Below the pieces are notes generated by a model that was given only the letters and a program-made list of their open reading frames with translations, ran no database searches and was not told the DNA's origin. Source: Roseitranquillus sediminis (lineage in GTDB: Bacteria; Pseudomonadota; Alphaproteobacteria; Rhodobacterales; Rhodobacteraceae). From it: DNA of 64,000 bases. The position numbers and the translations under genes are program-made. The DNA is taken from contig NZ_JAFFOB010000005.1 in the NCBI RefSeq assembly GCF_016918935.1, positions 248,001-312,000 on the forward strand, given 5' to 3'. Below are positions 46,417 through 56,053 of the stretch, piece by piece; position 1 is the stretch's first letter; every line of letters begins with the position of its first letter.

Positions 46417-48153
46417 ATGACCGAATCCCCGCAACCCGCCTACCAGGTCCTGGCCCGCAAGTACCGGCCGCAGACGTTCGCCGACCTGATCGGGCAGGAC
46501 GCGATGGTCCGCACGCTCAAGAACGCGTTCGCCGCCGACCGCATCGCGCATGCCTTCATCCTGACGGGCATCCGCGGCACCGGAAAGACGACCACGGCGC
46601 GCATCGTGGCCAAGGGCCTGAACTGTATCGGAGCCGACGGCACCGGCGGCCCCACCACCGAACCCTGCGGCGTCTGCGAGCACTGCGTCGCGATCGCCGA
46701 GGGGCGACACGTCGACGTGCTCGAGATGGACGCGGCGAGCCGCACCGGCGTCGGCGACGTGCGCGAGATCATCGACAGCGTCCGCTACCGCGCGGCTTCG
46801 GCGCGCTACAAGATCTACATCGTGGACGAGGTCCACATGCTCTCGACGAGCGCGTTCAACGCGCTCCTCAAGACGCTCGAGGAACCGCCGGAACATGTGA
46901 AGTTCATCTTCGCCACGACCGAGATCCGCAAGGTCCCGGTCACCGTGCTCAGTCGCTGCCAGCGGTTCGACCTGCGCCGGATCGAGCCTGAGACGATGAT
47001 CGCCCACCTCGCCCACGTGGCCGAGGCCGAGGGCGCCGGAATCGCGCAGGAGGCCCTGGCACTGATCACCCGCGCCGCAGAGGGCTCCGTCCGCGACGCG
47101 ATGAGTCTGATGGACCAGGCCATCGCCCACGGCCACGGCGAGACGACGGCGGATGAGGTGCGCGCGATGCTGGGCCTCGCCGACCGGGGCCGCGTGCTCG
47201 ACCTCTTCGATCTGGTGATGCAGGGCGACGCGGGGGGCGCGCTGACCGAGCTCTCGTCGCAGTATGCCGACGGCGCCGATCCGATGGCGGTGCTGCGCGA
47301 CCTCGCAGAGATCACCCACTGGCTGAGCGTGGTGAAGATCACGCCCGAGGCCGCGGATGACCCCACGATCGGTCCCGACATCCGCGCCCGCGGTCAGGAC
47401 ATGGCCGACCGCCTGCCGATGCGGGTGCTGACACGGACATGGCAGATGCTGCTCAAGGCGCTGGAAGAGGTCGCGGCTGCGCCCAACGCGATGATGGCGG
47501 CCGAGATGGCGATCATCCGCCTGACCCACGTCGCCGACCTGCCCTCGCCCGAGGAGCTGGTGCGCAAGCTGCAGGAAGCCCCGCCGCCCGCGCCCCATTC
47601 GCCCTCGGGTGCACCGGCCCCGTCGCCCGGCGCGGCCGCCGTGCAGGCGCGGGCGGCGCAGGCGCCCCGCTCCGGCGGCGGACCTGCGGCGGCGCTCGCA
47701 GTCGAGCCCGCGACCGCCCTCGCCCGCTTTGGCAAGTTCGAGCAGGTGGTCGAGCTGATCCGCGCCAACCGCGACGTGCGCCTGTTGGTCGAGGTGGAGA
47801 CGAACCTGCGGCTCGTCTCCTACGCGCCCGGCCGAATCGAGTTCCAGCCGACCGATGCCGCCCCGCGTGACTTGGCGCAGCAGCTCGGCCAGCGTCTCCA
47901 GGCCTGGACCGGGGTACGCTGGGCGGTCAGCGTGACCTCGACCGGCGGCGGCCGCACCATCGCCGAGACTCGCGATCGTGAGGCCGACGAGGCGCGCGCG
48001 CGTGCGCGCGAGCTGCCGCTGGTGCAGGCGGTGCTAGCGGCATTCCCGGATGCGGAAATCTCCGCCATCCGCTCGCCCGAGGCGGCGACGGCCGAGGCCG
48101 AGGACGCGGCCCTGCCCGAGGCGGACGACGACTGGGATCCGTTCGAGGACTGA
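46417..48153 (+). CDS. dnaX: DNA polymerase III gamma/tau subunit
   Basis: This 578-residue clamp-loader ATPase starts AYQVLARKYRPQTFADLIGQ. Walker A is GIRGTGKTT (51-59). The zinc module has CIGADG...CGVCEHC. Walker B and sensor motifs follow (YIVDEVHMLS, FATTEIRKVP). Domain III ends near 370, then a Pro/Ala-rich linker and the tau-specific C-terminal domain (ARFGKFEQVVELI). I see no A-rich slippery heptamer, so a frameshifted gamma form is not expected from this sequence. The ATG at 46417 is chosen; the GTG at 46399 is an alternative. The ybaB and recR genes follow, as is usual. Confidence 0.96.
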   Translation: MTESPQPAYQVLARKYRPQTFADLIGQDAMVRTLKNAFAADRIAHAFILTGIRGTGKTTTARIVAKGLNCIGADGTGGPTTEPCGVCEHCVAIAEGRHVDVLEMDAASRTGVGDVREIIDSVRYRAASARYKIYIVDEVHMLSTSAFNALLKTLEEPPEHVKFIFATTEIRKVPVTVLSRCQRFDLRRIEPETMIAHLAHVAEAEGAGIAQEALALITRAAEGSVRDAMSLMDQAIAHGHGETTADEVRAMLGLADRGRVLDLFDLVMQGDAGGALTELSSQYADGADPMAVLRDLAEITHWLSVVKITPEAADDPTIGPDIRARGQDMADRLPMRVLTRTWQMLLKALEEVAAAPNAMMAAEMAIIRLTHVADLPSPEELVRKLQEAPPPAPHSPSGAPAPSPGAAAVQARAAQAPRSGGGPAAALAVEPATALARFGKFEQVVELIRANRDVRLLVEVETNLRLVSYAPGRIEFQPTDAAPRDLAQQLGQRLQAWTGVRWAVSVTSTGGGRTIAETRDREADEARARARELPLVQAVLAAFPDAEISAIRSPEAATAEAEDAALPEADDDWDPFED

Positions 48154-48159
48154 GCATCC

Positions 48160-48181
48160 GCGTATGCACGGCGTATGCACG
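48160..48181 (+). repeat. Perfect 11-bp tandem repeat between dnaX and ybaB
   Basis: GCGTATGCACG occurs twice in direct succession just after the dnaX stop. It could be a binding site pair or a replication slippage product. No function is known. Confidence 0.6.
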
Positions 48182-48271
48182 CGATCTGTACGTCCCGTGC
48201 CCCCTACCGCGCTTGTGACGACGCTGCCCACGGCGTATCACCGGCGCCGACCTCACCGAAGGAGCGAGACG

Positions 48272-48616
48272 ATGTTCAAGGGAATGGGCGGCCTCGGCGA
48301 CATGGCCAAGATGATGAAGGCCGCGCAGGACATGCAGGGCAAGATGACCGCCCTGCAGGACGAGCTGCGGTCGATCACCGTCACCGGCGAAAGCGGCACG
48401 GGCCTGGTAAAGGCCACAGCCACGGCCAAGGGCGAGCTGACCGCGCTCGACATCGACCCTTCGATCTTCGACAAGGACCAGAAGGAAGTCGTGGAGGATC
48501 TGATACTTGCCGCCATCAAGGACGCGCAGGCCCGGGCGCAGGAGCGGTCCAAGGAGGAGATGCGCAAGCTGACCGAGGAGCTCGGCCTGCCCGCCGACAT
48601 GAAGCTGCCGTTCTAG
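48272..48616 (+). CDS. YbaB/EbfC nucleoid-associated protein
   Basis: This 114-residue DNA-binding protein starts [22 protein letters not shown], the family hallmark. A central beta sheet ([22 protein letters not shown]) and a C-terminal helix ([17 protein letters not shown]) follow. It forms dimers that bind and compact DNA. A GAAGGAGC ribosome-binding site lies 9 bases before the ATG. It sits between dnaX and recR, the conserved order in many bacteria, 9 bases before recR. Confidence 0.95.
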   Translation: MFKGMGGLGDMAKMMKAAQDMQGKMTALQDELRSITVTGESGTGLVKATATAKGELTALDIDPSIFDKDQKEVVEDLILAAIKDAQARAQERSKEEMRKLTEELGLPADMKLPF

Positions 48617-48624
48617 GCGCACCG

Positions 48625-49221
48625 ATGGGCGAGGCCACGCGCGAGATCGAGCGCCTGATCGAGCTGATGGCCCGCCTGCCGGGACTCGGCCCCCGCTCGG
48701 CCCGCCGCGCCGTGCTGCACCTCGTCAAGAAGCGCGCCGTGCAACTCGCCCCGCTGGCCGAGGCGATGCAGAAGGTCGCCGCCACAGCCCGGGAATGCGT
48801 CCGCTGCGGCAACATCGGCACGACCGAGCTCTGCGACATCTGCGCCGATCCCGCCCGCGCCACCGGCGAGATCTGTGTGGTCGAGGACGTGGCCGACCTC
48901 TGGGCGATGGAGCGGGCGGGCGTCTTTCGCGGCCGCTACCACGTTCTCGGCGGCGTGCTGTCTGCGCTCGACGCCATGGGTCCGGACGAGCTCGGCCTGC
49001 CCCGCCTCGCCCAGCGCATCGACGAGGAGGGCGTGACCGAGGTGATCCTCGCGCTCGGCGCCACGGTCGACGGGCAGACGACGGCCCACTACATCGCCGA
49101 CTTGCTGGAGGGGCGCGCCAGCGTCACCACGCTCGGGCAGGGCGTGCCGGTGGGGGGCGAGCTCGACTTCCTTGACGACGGCACCATCGGCGCAGCGCTG
49201 AGAGCCCGCCGCGCAGTCTGA
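48625..49221 (+). CDS. recR: Recombination mediator RecR
   Basis: This 198-residue protein works with RecF/RecO in loading RecA at gaps. The helix-hairpin-helix is in [15 protein letters not shown]-like sequence ([13 protein letters not shown]). The zinc finger has C58, C61, C70 and C73. The Toprim domain starts [14 protein letters not shown], and the C-terminal [16 protein letters not shown] is typical. It is the last gene of the dnaX-ybaB-recR unit; a hairpin follows. Confidence 0.97.
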   Translation: MGEATREIERLIELMARLPGLGPRSARRAVLHLVKKRAVQLAPLAEAMQKVAATARECVRCGNIGTTELCDICADPARATGEICVVEDVADLWAMERAGVFRGRYHVLGGVLSALDAMGPDELGLPRLAQRIDEEGVTEVILALGATVDGQTTAHYIADLLEGRASVTTLGQGVPVGGELDFLDDGTIGAALRARRAV

Positions 49222-49260
49222 ACAGCAGCCATTGGGGGAATGAGTACCGTGGTCCGAAGA

Positions 49261-49280
49261 CCGCCGCATCATCGCGGCGG
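49261..49280. terminator. Hairpin between recR and the TrcR-type gene
   Basis: CCGCCGC and GCGGCGG form a 7-bp perfect stem with an ATCATC loop in the 73-base gap between two convergent genes. It may end both transcripts, although no T-run is present. Confidence 0.55.
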
Positions 49281-49294
49281 CCAGTCGGAAAGCG

Positions 49295-50068
49295 TCAGCG
49301 TGAGCCGCGGTCGTCCTCGTCCTCGTCCTCGTCCGAGGCATCGTTCGGAAGGTTGAAGAGGCTCTCCGCGTCCGGCACCTCGCGGTCGTCTTCCTTGTAC
49401 TCCTCGCCGGTGTCGGAGAGCGTGAAAGTCTCGAGGCCGGCGATCGACGACGGGATCTTCGGCTCGGGCGAGGCGGCAAGCGACTGCTCCGTCGAGACCA
49501 GCTTGCGCCGTTCGTCATCGGACATGACCGCACCCTCCTCGGCCTTCTTCTGCGCGGCCTTCTGCACAGCCGAGTCGAGCTCGGTCTGCTTGCAGAGGCC
49601 AAGCGCAACCGGATCGATGGGCTGGATGTTCGAGATGTTCCAGTGCGTGCGGTCACGGATCGACTGGATCGTGGGCTTGGTGGTGCCGACGAGCTTGCCG
49701 ATCTGGCCGTCCGTCAGCTCCGGGTGGAACTTGACCAGCCACAGAATGGCGGCGGGACGGTCCTGGCGCTTGGACAGCGGGGTGTACCGAGGGCCGCGCC
49801 GCTTTTCCTCTCCGAGGGCGGCGGCATTAAACTTCAGCTTGAGCCTGTAGTCGGTGTCCTTCTCGCCCCTCTCGATCTCGATCGGGTCGAGCTGGTTGTT
49901 CTGGATCGGATCGAAGCCCTTGACGCCTTGCGCCACGTCGCCGTCTGCAATGCCCTGCACCTCCAGCTCGTGCAGACCGCAGAACTCGGCGATCTGCTTG
50001 AAGCTGAGCGTCGTGTTGTCGACCAGCCAGACGGCGGTCGCCTTTGCCATGAGCGGTTTGCCCTGCAT
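49295..50068 (-). CDS. DUF1013 protein, TrcR-type cell-cycle transcription regulator
   Basis: This 257-residue protein matches DUF1013, the family named TrcR after its Caulobacter member, a regulator of cell-cycle gene transcription. The first half holds a helix-turn-helix-like region (TTLSFKQIAEFCGLHELEVQGIADG). A second one is in LTDGQIGKLVGTTKPTIQSIRDRTHW. The family block RYTPLSKRQDRPAAILWLVK lies between them. The last 60 residues are acidic and low-complexity, ending in a run of Asp and Glu. The start at 50068 follows a strong AGAGGAGAC site; MAKATAVW six codons later is less well supported. Divergent from the RNase T2 gene. Confidence 0.9.
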   Translation of the reverse strand: MQGKPLMAKATAVWLVDNTTLSFKQIAEFCGLHELEVQGIADGDVAQGVKGFDPIQNNQLDPIEIERGEKDTDYRLKLKFNAAALGEEKRRGPRYTPLSKRQDRPAAILWLVKFHPELTDGQIGKLVGTTKPTIQSIRDRTHWNISNIQPIDPVALGLCKQTELDSAVQKAAQKKAEEGAVMSDDERRKLVSTEQSLAASPEPKIPSSIAGLETFTLSDTGEEYKEDDREVPDAESLFNLPNDASDEDEDEDDRGSR

Positions 50069-50192
50069 GTGATGTCTCCTCTGGCAAGACTTCCCCAGCC
50101 GGTGAAATCCGCTGGTCCGACTGGACCCGATCCGCGATTTCGGGGAACTTGGGTGCCATATAGTCGCCCAGGCCGCGGGAGGGAAGCGACAA

Positions 50193-50816
50193 ATGCGTCT
50201 GACAGCGCTGCTGGCATTTTGCGCCCTACCCGCTTTCGCCGCGGGAGAGCAGGCGGGCGACTTCGACTACTACGTGCTGGCGATGAGTTGGCAGCCGACA
50301 TGGTGTACGCTTGAGGGTGGCGACTCGCCGCAGTGCGACCGCGAGGCCGGGTGGACGCTGCACGGCCTCTGGCCACAGTACGAGCAGGGCTGGCCCAGCG
50401 ACTGCCCCACCGGCGCGCGCGACCCGTCGCGTGACGAGACGGCGGCAATGGCCGACATCATGGGCTCGGACGGCCTCGCCTGGTACCAGTGGCGCAAGCA
50501 CGGGCGCTGCGCCGGCGTCGACCCCGCCGACTATTTCGCGGCGGCACGGGAGGCATGGGGCAACGTGGTGCGACCCGAGGTCCTGCGACAGCTCGACGAG
50601 CCGGTGCGCCTGCCTGCGTCGGTCGTCGAGGAGGCGTTCCTGCGGGACAACCCGGACTGGACGGCGGACATGGTGACGATCACTTGCCGTGACGGCCTTA
50701 TTCAGGAGGCGCGGCTCTGCCTCTCACCCGATCTCAAACCGCGCGCATGTGCCCCGGACGTGCGCCGCGACTGCGCGCTCGGCGATGCGCTCATGCTGCC
50801 GATCGGCAGCCGCTGA
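50193..50816 (+). CDS. Secreted ribonuclease T2
   Basis: This 207-residue RNase has a signal peptide ending near PAFAAGEQ. Both catalytic blocks are intact: WTLHGLWPQ with H57 and WRKHGRC with H103, plus the glutamate/lysine region between. Paired cysteines (for example CTLEGGDSPQC, CPTG, CAGVD, TCRDG) indicate disulphides and periplasmic or extracellular location. It degrades RNA to 2',3'-cyclic nucleotides. The periplasmic cyclic phosphodiesterase at 43 kb could use these products (inference). Confidence 0.93.
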   Translation: MRLTALLAFCALPAFAAGEQAGDFDYYVLAMSWQPTWCTLEGGDSPQCDREAGWTLHGLWPQYEQGWPSDCPTGARDPSRDETAAMADIMGSDGLAWYQWRKHGRCAGVDPADYFAAAREAWGNVVRPEVLRQLDEPVRLPASVVEEAFLRDNPDWTADMVTITCRDGLIQEARLCLSPDLKPRACAPDVRRDCALGDALMLPIGSR

Positions 50817-50838
50817 AGGCTCGAACACTCCATCTTCC

Positions 50839-50854
50839 TTAAGGTAATGTTTAC
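50839..50854 (+). promoter_or_regulatory. CtrA-like box upstream of the 50917 gene
   Basis: TTAA-N7-TTTAC differs by one base from the alphaproteobacterial CtrA consensus TTAA-N7-TTAAC. It lies in an A+T-richer gap 63 bases before the start of an uncharacterised gene. Recognition by eye only. Confidence 0.35.
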
Positions 50855-50916
50855 CCGACTGTCGCGGTCCCCGCGTAAGGCTTAGCAAAGGGCTATTCAG
50901 ATGAAGGCTTGAAGCG

Positions 50917-51480
50917 ATGCCGACCATTACATCCGACGCCAGAGTCGCCCGCGCAATACTTGCCGCAAACCGCCCCGTTCCGTTCGGAAAGTCGCCGCCT
51001 TCGCCCGAGCGGATGGCGCGCCACCTCACGCTGGACGTCTGGTATGATCCGGAGCACCTTTTCTGCCCCACGGCCGGGGTGCTCGTCTATCGCGCCATCG
51101 ACGACGACGGTCACTTCTGCTGGCTGGTCCGGCGCGGGAACGGGCGCGACGCGGTCAGCCGCGCCGTGAGTCCGTATGACACCGTGCCTTCGGACACGGG
51201 TGCGAATGACCCGTTTCCGCCTGCACCCGCAGCCGTTGCCGAACTCGCGACGTTGCTGCGCCGCACCGAGGTGCGGCTCGACCTCGTGCCCGGAGACTTC
51301 TACGGCATCCACGGCCTTGCGGCGGCACTTGGCCGGCGCGGGATGCCAGGATGGGCGGCGGCCTGGCTGATGCCGCTGATGCCGGAGATGGGCCGGGCGA
51401 TCTGGCGCGCGCACCGCCGCAGCCTGGAGACGCGGCAGGCGCGCCTTGCGCTGGTGGCATCCACGCTCCTCACCGCGTGA
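50917..51480 (+). CDS. Hypothetical protein, 187 residues
   Basis: I do not recognise this soluble protein. It has no signal peptide or clear membrane helix, although the C-terminal third has two hydrophobic helices (WAAAWLMPLMPEMGRAIW). The middle holds a strand-rich region (LDVWYDPEHLFCPTAGVLVYRAIDDDGHFCWLV, in two parts). The third-position G+C is high and a GAAGG site lies upstream, so coding is likely. A CtrA-like box precedes it. Convergent with the quinone oxidoreductase gene. Confidence 0.65.
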   Translation: MPTITSDARVARAILAANRPVPFGKSPPSPERMARHLTLDVWYDPEHLFCPTAGVLVYRAIDDDGHFCWLVRRGNGRDAVSRAVSPYDTVPSDTGANDPFPPAPAAVAELATLLRRTEVRLDLVPGDFYGIHGLAAALGRRGMPGWAAAWLMPLMPEMGRAIWRAHRRSLETRQARLALVASTLLTA

Positions 51481-51495
51481 CGCGGGTGGCCGGCC

Positions 51496-52494
51496 TCAGC
51501 CGCCGGCCACCTCCAGAACGATCTTGCCGATGTGGGCGGAGCTCTCCATCCGTTCGTGTGCCTTCGCTGCCTCGGCGAGCGGGAACTGCGAGTCCATCAC
51601 CGGCGCGACCTTGCGGGAAGCGAGAAGCGGCCAGATCTCGCTCTTCAGCGCCTCGGCGATCTGCGCCTTGGCAAGGTCCGACTGCGGCCTGAGGGTGGAG
51701 CCGGTGATAGTCAGCCGGCGCATCATGACCTGCGCCAGCGGCAGCTCGACCTTGGCGCCGCCGAGCAGCGCGATCTGGACCAGCCGGCCATCGTCCGCGA
51801 GTGCCTTGAGGTTTCGCGGCAGGTAGTCGCCGCCGACCATATCGAGAATCAGGTCCGCGCCGCCCTCCGCGCGGACGATCTCGACGAAATCCTCCTCGCG
51901 GTAGTTGATGGCGCGCTCCGCGCCAAGCTTCTCGCAGGCGGCGCACTTCTCGGCCGTTCCCGCCGTGGCGAAGACACGGGCGCCGAACTGGTGCGCGACC
52001 TGGATCGCCGTAGTGCCGATACCCGACGAGCCGCCGTGCACGAGAAAGCGCTCCCCCGCCCGCAGCCGACCGCGGTCGAAGACGTTGGTCCAGACGGTGA
52101 ATAACGTCTCGGGCAGGCAGGCCGCCTCGCGCAGTCCCATCCCCGGCGGCACCGGCAGCACGTGGGCCGCGGGTGTGGCGACGTACTCGGCGTATCCGCC
52201 CCCCGGCAGCAGCGCGCACACCTGGTCGCCGACCGACCACTCCGCAGCGCCGGTTCCGACGGCCGCGACCACGCCCGATGCCTCCAGCCCCGGCAGGTCC
52301 GACGCGCCCGGCGGCGGGGCGTATTGCCCGGCCCGCTGCGCCGCGTCGGGACGGTTCACGCCCGCCCAGGCCACCTTGATGAGGATCTGCCCGTGGGCGG
52401 GATGCGGCACCTCGCGGTCGGCCTCGACCAGCACCTCGGGTCCGCCGGGACGTGAGATCTCGATCACCCGCATTCGGGCCGGCAGGTCACTCAC
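51496..52494 (-). CDS. NAD(P)H-quinone oxidoreductase (zeta-crystallin/PIG3-like MDR)
   Basis: This 332-residue medium-chain reductase lacks the zinc ligands of alcohol dehydrogenases and fits the quinone oxidoreductase branch. Seen are the N-terminal catalytic fold with WAGVNRPDAAQRAGQYAPPPGASD (in two parts) and the family segment LPETLFTVWTNVF. The NADPH-binding motif is VHGGSSGIGTTAIQVA (about 150-165). It starts inside the end of the COQ9 gene (8-base overlap), so it is co-transcribed with a ubiquinone biosynthesis gene. A quinone substrate is inferred. Confidence 0.9.
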   Translation of the reverse strand: MSDLPARMRVIEISRPGGPEVLVEADREVPHPAHGQILIKVAWAGVNRPDAAQRAGQYAPPPGASDLPGLEASGVVAAVGTGAAEWSVGDQVCALLPGGGYAEYVATPAAHVLPVPPGMGLREAACLPETLFTVWTNVFDRGRLRAGERFLVHGGSSGIGTTAIQVAHQFGARVFATAGTAEKCAACEKLGAERAINYREEDFVEIVRAEGGADLILDMVGGDYLPRNLKALADDGRLVQIALLGGAKVELPLAQVMMRRLTITGSTLRPQSDLAKAQIAEALKSEIWPLLASRKVAPVMDSQFPLAEAAKAHERMESSAHIGKIVLEVAGG

Positions 52495-53191
52495 CGGAAG
52501 CTCCGAAGGACGATCCGCCCGGCAGGTCGTCGCGCCGTGCCGCCGAGGGCGCGCGAATCCGGCTCATCAGCCAGTTCGGCACCGCCATCAGCGGTCGCAG
52601 CGCCGAATTGTCGTTGATCGAGCCCTTCATCTTCTCGAAGCTCATCACGTCGTCGATGCGGCGGTCGAGAAATCCCCAGGTGTCCTGATGATTCAGACTG
52701 TCGTCGCCCAGCCAGTAGAGCACCGTCGAGCCGTAGACGCCCGAGAGCGTCGCACGCTTGGTGTACCAGTTCGCATCCTCGGACGTGTCGCCGAGCGCCG
52801 TCCAGATCGCGTCCGCCGTGTTCCAGATCGCTCGAGCGCCGTCGGCGGCATACTGCGGCAGCGCGAAGAGGGTCGTGCCGCGGCGCACTGCCTCGCGATC
52901 CTCGACCGCCTCGATCCGGTAGCGCACGGCGGCCGCGATCTTGTCGCGAAAACGGAGGTGGCCCAGATCCTCGGACTTCAGCCGCGCAACCATCGCCGCG
53001 TCCCCACGCCGGTGGAAAGCCAGCGCGAGGTCGACAGATCCGCGCGGGAAAGCGAGCCGCGCCCGGTCCCGGTCGATACCCGCATCGCGGCAGGCGGCCC
53101 TGAAGGTCGTCTCGGACCATCCGTCGAACGGCACGTGCACAAGGGCCGCGTCCAGCAGGCGGTCTCTGACGTCGTCGGTGCTGCTCGGCAT
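52487..53191 (-). CDS. COQ9-family ubiquinone biosynthesis protein
   Basis: This 234-residue protein has an N-terminal TetR-like helical region (DRLLDAALVHVPFDGWSETTF) followed by the COQ9 domain. Its typical segments are LRFRDKIAAAVRYRIE, WNTADAIWTALGDTSEDANWYTKRA and GSTVLYWLGD. COQ9 binds lipid-like intermediates and helps COQ7-type hydroxylation in ubiquinone synthesis. Start MPSSTDD has a GGAG site. It overlaps the downstream reductase by 8 bases and is divergent from rpsU. Confidence 0.93.
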   Translation of the reverse strand: MPSSTDDVRDRLLDAALVHVPFDGWSETTFRAACRDAGIDRDRARLAFPRGSVDLALAFHRRGDAAMVARLKSEDLGHLRFRDKIAAAVRYRIEAVEDREAVRRGTTLFALPQYAADGARAIWNTADAIWTALGDTSEDANWYTKRATLSGVYGSTVLYWLGDDSLNHQDTWGFLDRRIDDVMSFEKMKGSINDNSALRPLMAVPNWLMSRIRAPSAARRDDLPGGSSFGASGE

Positions 53192-53213
53192 CTCCTGCTC
53201 CCTTATCGTGCGG

Positions 53214-53242
53214 TGGACAAGCTAGAGGCGCTTTGCTATAGG
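53214..53242 (+). promoter_or_regulatory. Promoter of rpsU
   Basis: TGGACA and TATAGG hexamers are spaced by exactly 17 bases, 52 bases before the rpsU start, in the gap between divergent genes. Fits a housekeeping sigma-factor promoter. Confidence 0.55.
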
Positions 53243-53294
53243 GCCACCTCCTGCAGACCAACGCAACTCCAACCGGAAAGGTGGTGACAACCAC

Positions 53295-53501
53295 ATGCAG
53301 GTCAGTGTTCGCGACAACAACGTCGATCAGGCGCTCCGCGCCCTGAAGAAGAAGTTGCAGCGCGAGGGCGTGTTCCGCGAGATGAAGCTAAGGCAGCATT
53401 TCGAAAAGCCGTCCGAGGAGAAGGCGCGCAAGCGAGCCGAAGCCGTTCGGCGCGCGCGCAAGCTCGCACGCAAGAAGGCACAGCGCGAAGGGATGCTCTG
53501 A
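53295..53501 (+). CDS. rpsU: 30S ribosomal protein S21
   Basis: This 68-residue basic protein is ribosomal protein S21, which helps mRNA pairing at the 30S platform. The start [22 protein letters not shown] and the basic C-terminus ([19 protein letters not shown]) are standard. GGAAAGG lies about 9 bases before the ATG. A strong hairpin terminator follows. Divergent from COQ9, an order common in the Rhodobacteraceae-like lineages. Confidence 0.97.
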   Translation: MQVSVRDNNVDQALRALKKKLQREGVFREMKLRQHFEKPSEEKARKRAEAVRRARKLARKKAQREGML

Positions 53502-53541
53502 GCATCACCGGCGCTTTACGGGGCCTGAGCCCCGACAGACG

Positions 53542-53570
53542 ACCCCCGCGGCAGCCAGCCCGGGGGTTTG
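53542..53570 (+). terminator. Terminator of rpsU
   Basis: ACCCCCG and CGGGGGT form a 7-bp stem with a 12-base loop, followed by TTTGT. It lies 41 bases after the rpsU stop. Confidence 0.65.
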
Positions 53571-53710
53571 TCGTTCCCGGGGCACGCCCTCCACAAGGTC
53601 TCATGCCGCGCCCGTCACGCTCAAGCGCACGTTAAGCAACCGGCGGTAGGGCGCGAGCCGTCGGAGGGGCAGGACGCCACCTCTGCGATACCAGCCCCGG
53701 AGTGTTCAGA

Positions 53711-54667
<957 letters not shown>

Positions 54668-54679
54668 AGCGAGGGCCGA

Positions 54680-54713
54680 GGGCTGAGAGGCGCCTTTCGC
54701 GCCAGTTCAGCCC
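54680..54713. terminator. Bidirectional hairpin between convergent genes
   Basis: Outer arms GGGCTGA and TCAGCCC (7 bp) enclose inner arms GGCGC and GCGCC around CTTTC. The right arm contains the stop codon of the peptidase gene. It probably ends both transcripts. Confidence 0.6.
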
Positions 54714-55288
54714 TCCAGCACCGCGACCCAGCCGGCAGCGTCCTGCGGGTTCTGCATCCGCAAGAACATGTAGCCAGTGCGGTGCCACGGCAGGACCCTG
54801 TCCGTGAGATTGTCGAGCACGAGGTCGCCGCTCTCGGTGCGGATTACCAAGACCGCGTGGGACTTCCTCTTCCGGTCGAGAACGGAGGCGAGCATCAGTC
54901 GGTCGGCCGGCAGACCTCGCGCGATGAGTTCGCGCTTCTTGATCAGCGCGAAGTCCTCGCAGTCACCGCCGCGCGAGGTCGGCAGCGCCCAGACCTCCTC
55001 GCGACCGTACTGCGATTGGTCGCTGATCTCGCGGAATTGCTGGTTGACTGCGCGCGAGACCCGCTTCGCCACGTCGACCTGCTCAGGCGTCAGCGGAGCC
55101 GACGCTGCCGAGCGCGCGCACGCCCAGTCGTAGGTCTGGCACAGTGCCTGCGCTCCAGATGGCGGATCGACGGCCATGCGTGCGCCGAGGAATGCGCCCG
55201 CATCGGCGGATGGAGCCGCCAGCGCGGTTCCAAGGATGACGAGCGGTGCGAGCACATCTCGCGGCGACAGGCGCTCCGGCCAGGGCAT
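54707..55288 (-). CDS. Exported transglutaminase-like cysteine peptidase (BTLCP/LapG-like)
   Basis: This 193-residue protein has a signal peptide ending near APSADA. Its papain-like triad is visible: C110 in RGGDCEDFA, H144 in KSHAVLVIR and D159 in LVLDNL. These are the hallmarks of bacterial transglutaminase-like cysteine proteinases, whose best-known member LapG cuts large surface adhesins under c-di-GMP control. No LapD-type receptor or large adhesin gene is in the window, so the target is unknown. Start MPWPERLS is used; the open frame extends further without homology. Confidence 0.88.
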   Translation of the reverse strand: MPWPERLSPRDVLAPLVILGTALAAPSADAGAFLGARMAVDPPSGAQALCQTYDWACARSAASAPLTPEQVDVAKRVSRAVNQQFREISDQSQYGREEVWALPTSRGGDCEDFALIKKRELIARGLPADRLMLASVLDRKRKSHAVLVIRTESGDLVLDNLTDRVLPWHRTGYMFLRMQNPQDAAGWVAVLEG

Positions 55289-55415
55289 GGTCGTACTCCG
55301 ACAGCCGGGGATCGCTTCCCCGGCCGCCGAAGTTGCCGCAGATCGTGACAAGATTGCGGCACAGCGTGGACCACAACGGCGCGCTTGGTTTCAAGTTGAG
55401 GCGAATACGCGGGTG

Positions 55416-55853
55416 TCAGACCGCGCGGCCGCGCAGCGCGTCGCGGATCTCGATCAGGATCTCCTTTTCCGAGGGGCCGGCCGGCTCCTCCGCCGTCGCC
55501 TCTTCCTGCGCTTTGCGTTCGGTTGCCTGCTTGATGCGGTTCACCATCTTCACCAGCATGAATACGGCGAAGGCAACGATCAGGAAATTGATGACCGCCA
55601 TAAGGAAGGCGCCGACGGCGAACACCGGCTCGCCCGAGGTTCGCGCCTCCTCCAGGCTGGCGTACTGGCCGTCACCGAGCACGTAGAACCATCCCGAGAA
55701 GTCGATCCCGCCGGTGAAGATCGCAATGATCGGGTTGATGAGGTCGCCGACGAGCGACGTCACGATGGCGGTGAATGCGGCACCGACGATGATGCCGACC
55801 GCCATGTCCATGACGTTGCCGCGGGCGATGAATTCGCGGAACTCCTGCAGCAT
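55416..55853 (-). CDS. mscL: Large-conductance mechanosensitive channel
   Basis: This 145-residue channel opens under membrane tension to release osmolytes. The start [31 protein letters not shown] is the standard amphipathic helix plus first membrane helix (in two parts). The second helix lies near [21 protein letters not shown], again in two parts. The C-terminal bundle is acidic and ends with [18 protein letters not shown] site precedes the ATG. The upstream open frame to 55964 is a shadow. Confidence 0.96.
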   Translation of the reverse strand: MLQEFREFIARGNVMDMAVGIIVGAAFTAIVTSLVGDLINPIIAIFTGGIDFSGWFYVLGDGQYASLEEARTSGEPVFAVGAFLMAVINFLIVAFAVFMLVKMVNRIKQATERKAQEEATAEEPAGPSEKEILIEIRDALRGRAV

Positions 55854-56053
55854 GAGCCTCTCCAAGCCTGTCCCTGCGCTCACAGTAGCCCATGGTCGCC
55901 GCCGCCAGAAGGCCACATTGCCACGGGGCTTCCGATGCGGCCAAGTCCTGTCGCGGGCCTGCAACGACGTCTGCGAGTGCGCGCCGCGACACCCAGCGCC
56001 GCTGAATCGCGCGACATCGGCCGGTGACGCAAGGCTGGTGCACGCCGCAGGCT

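Noticed and set aside
46417-48153. Programmed frameshift in dnaX producing a gamma subunit
   Set aside because: No A-rich slippery heptamer was seen in the region between the ATPase core and the tau domain.
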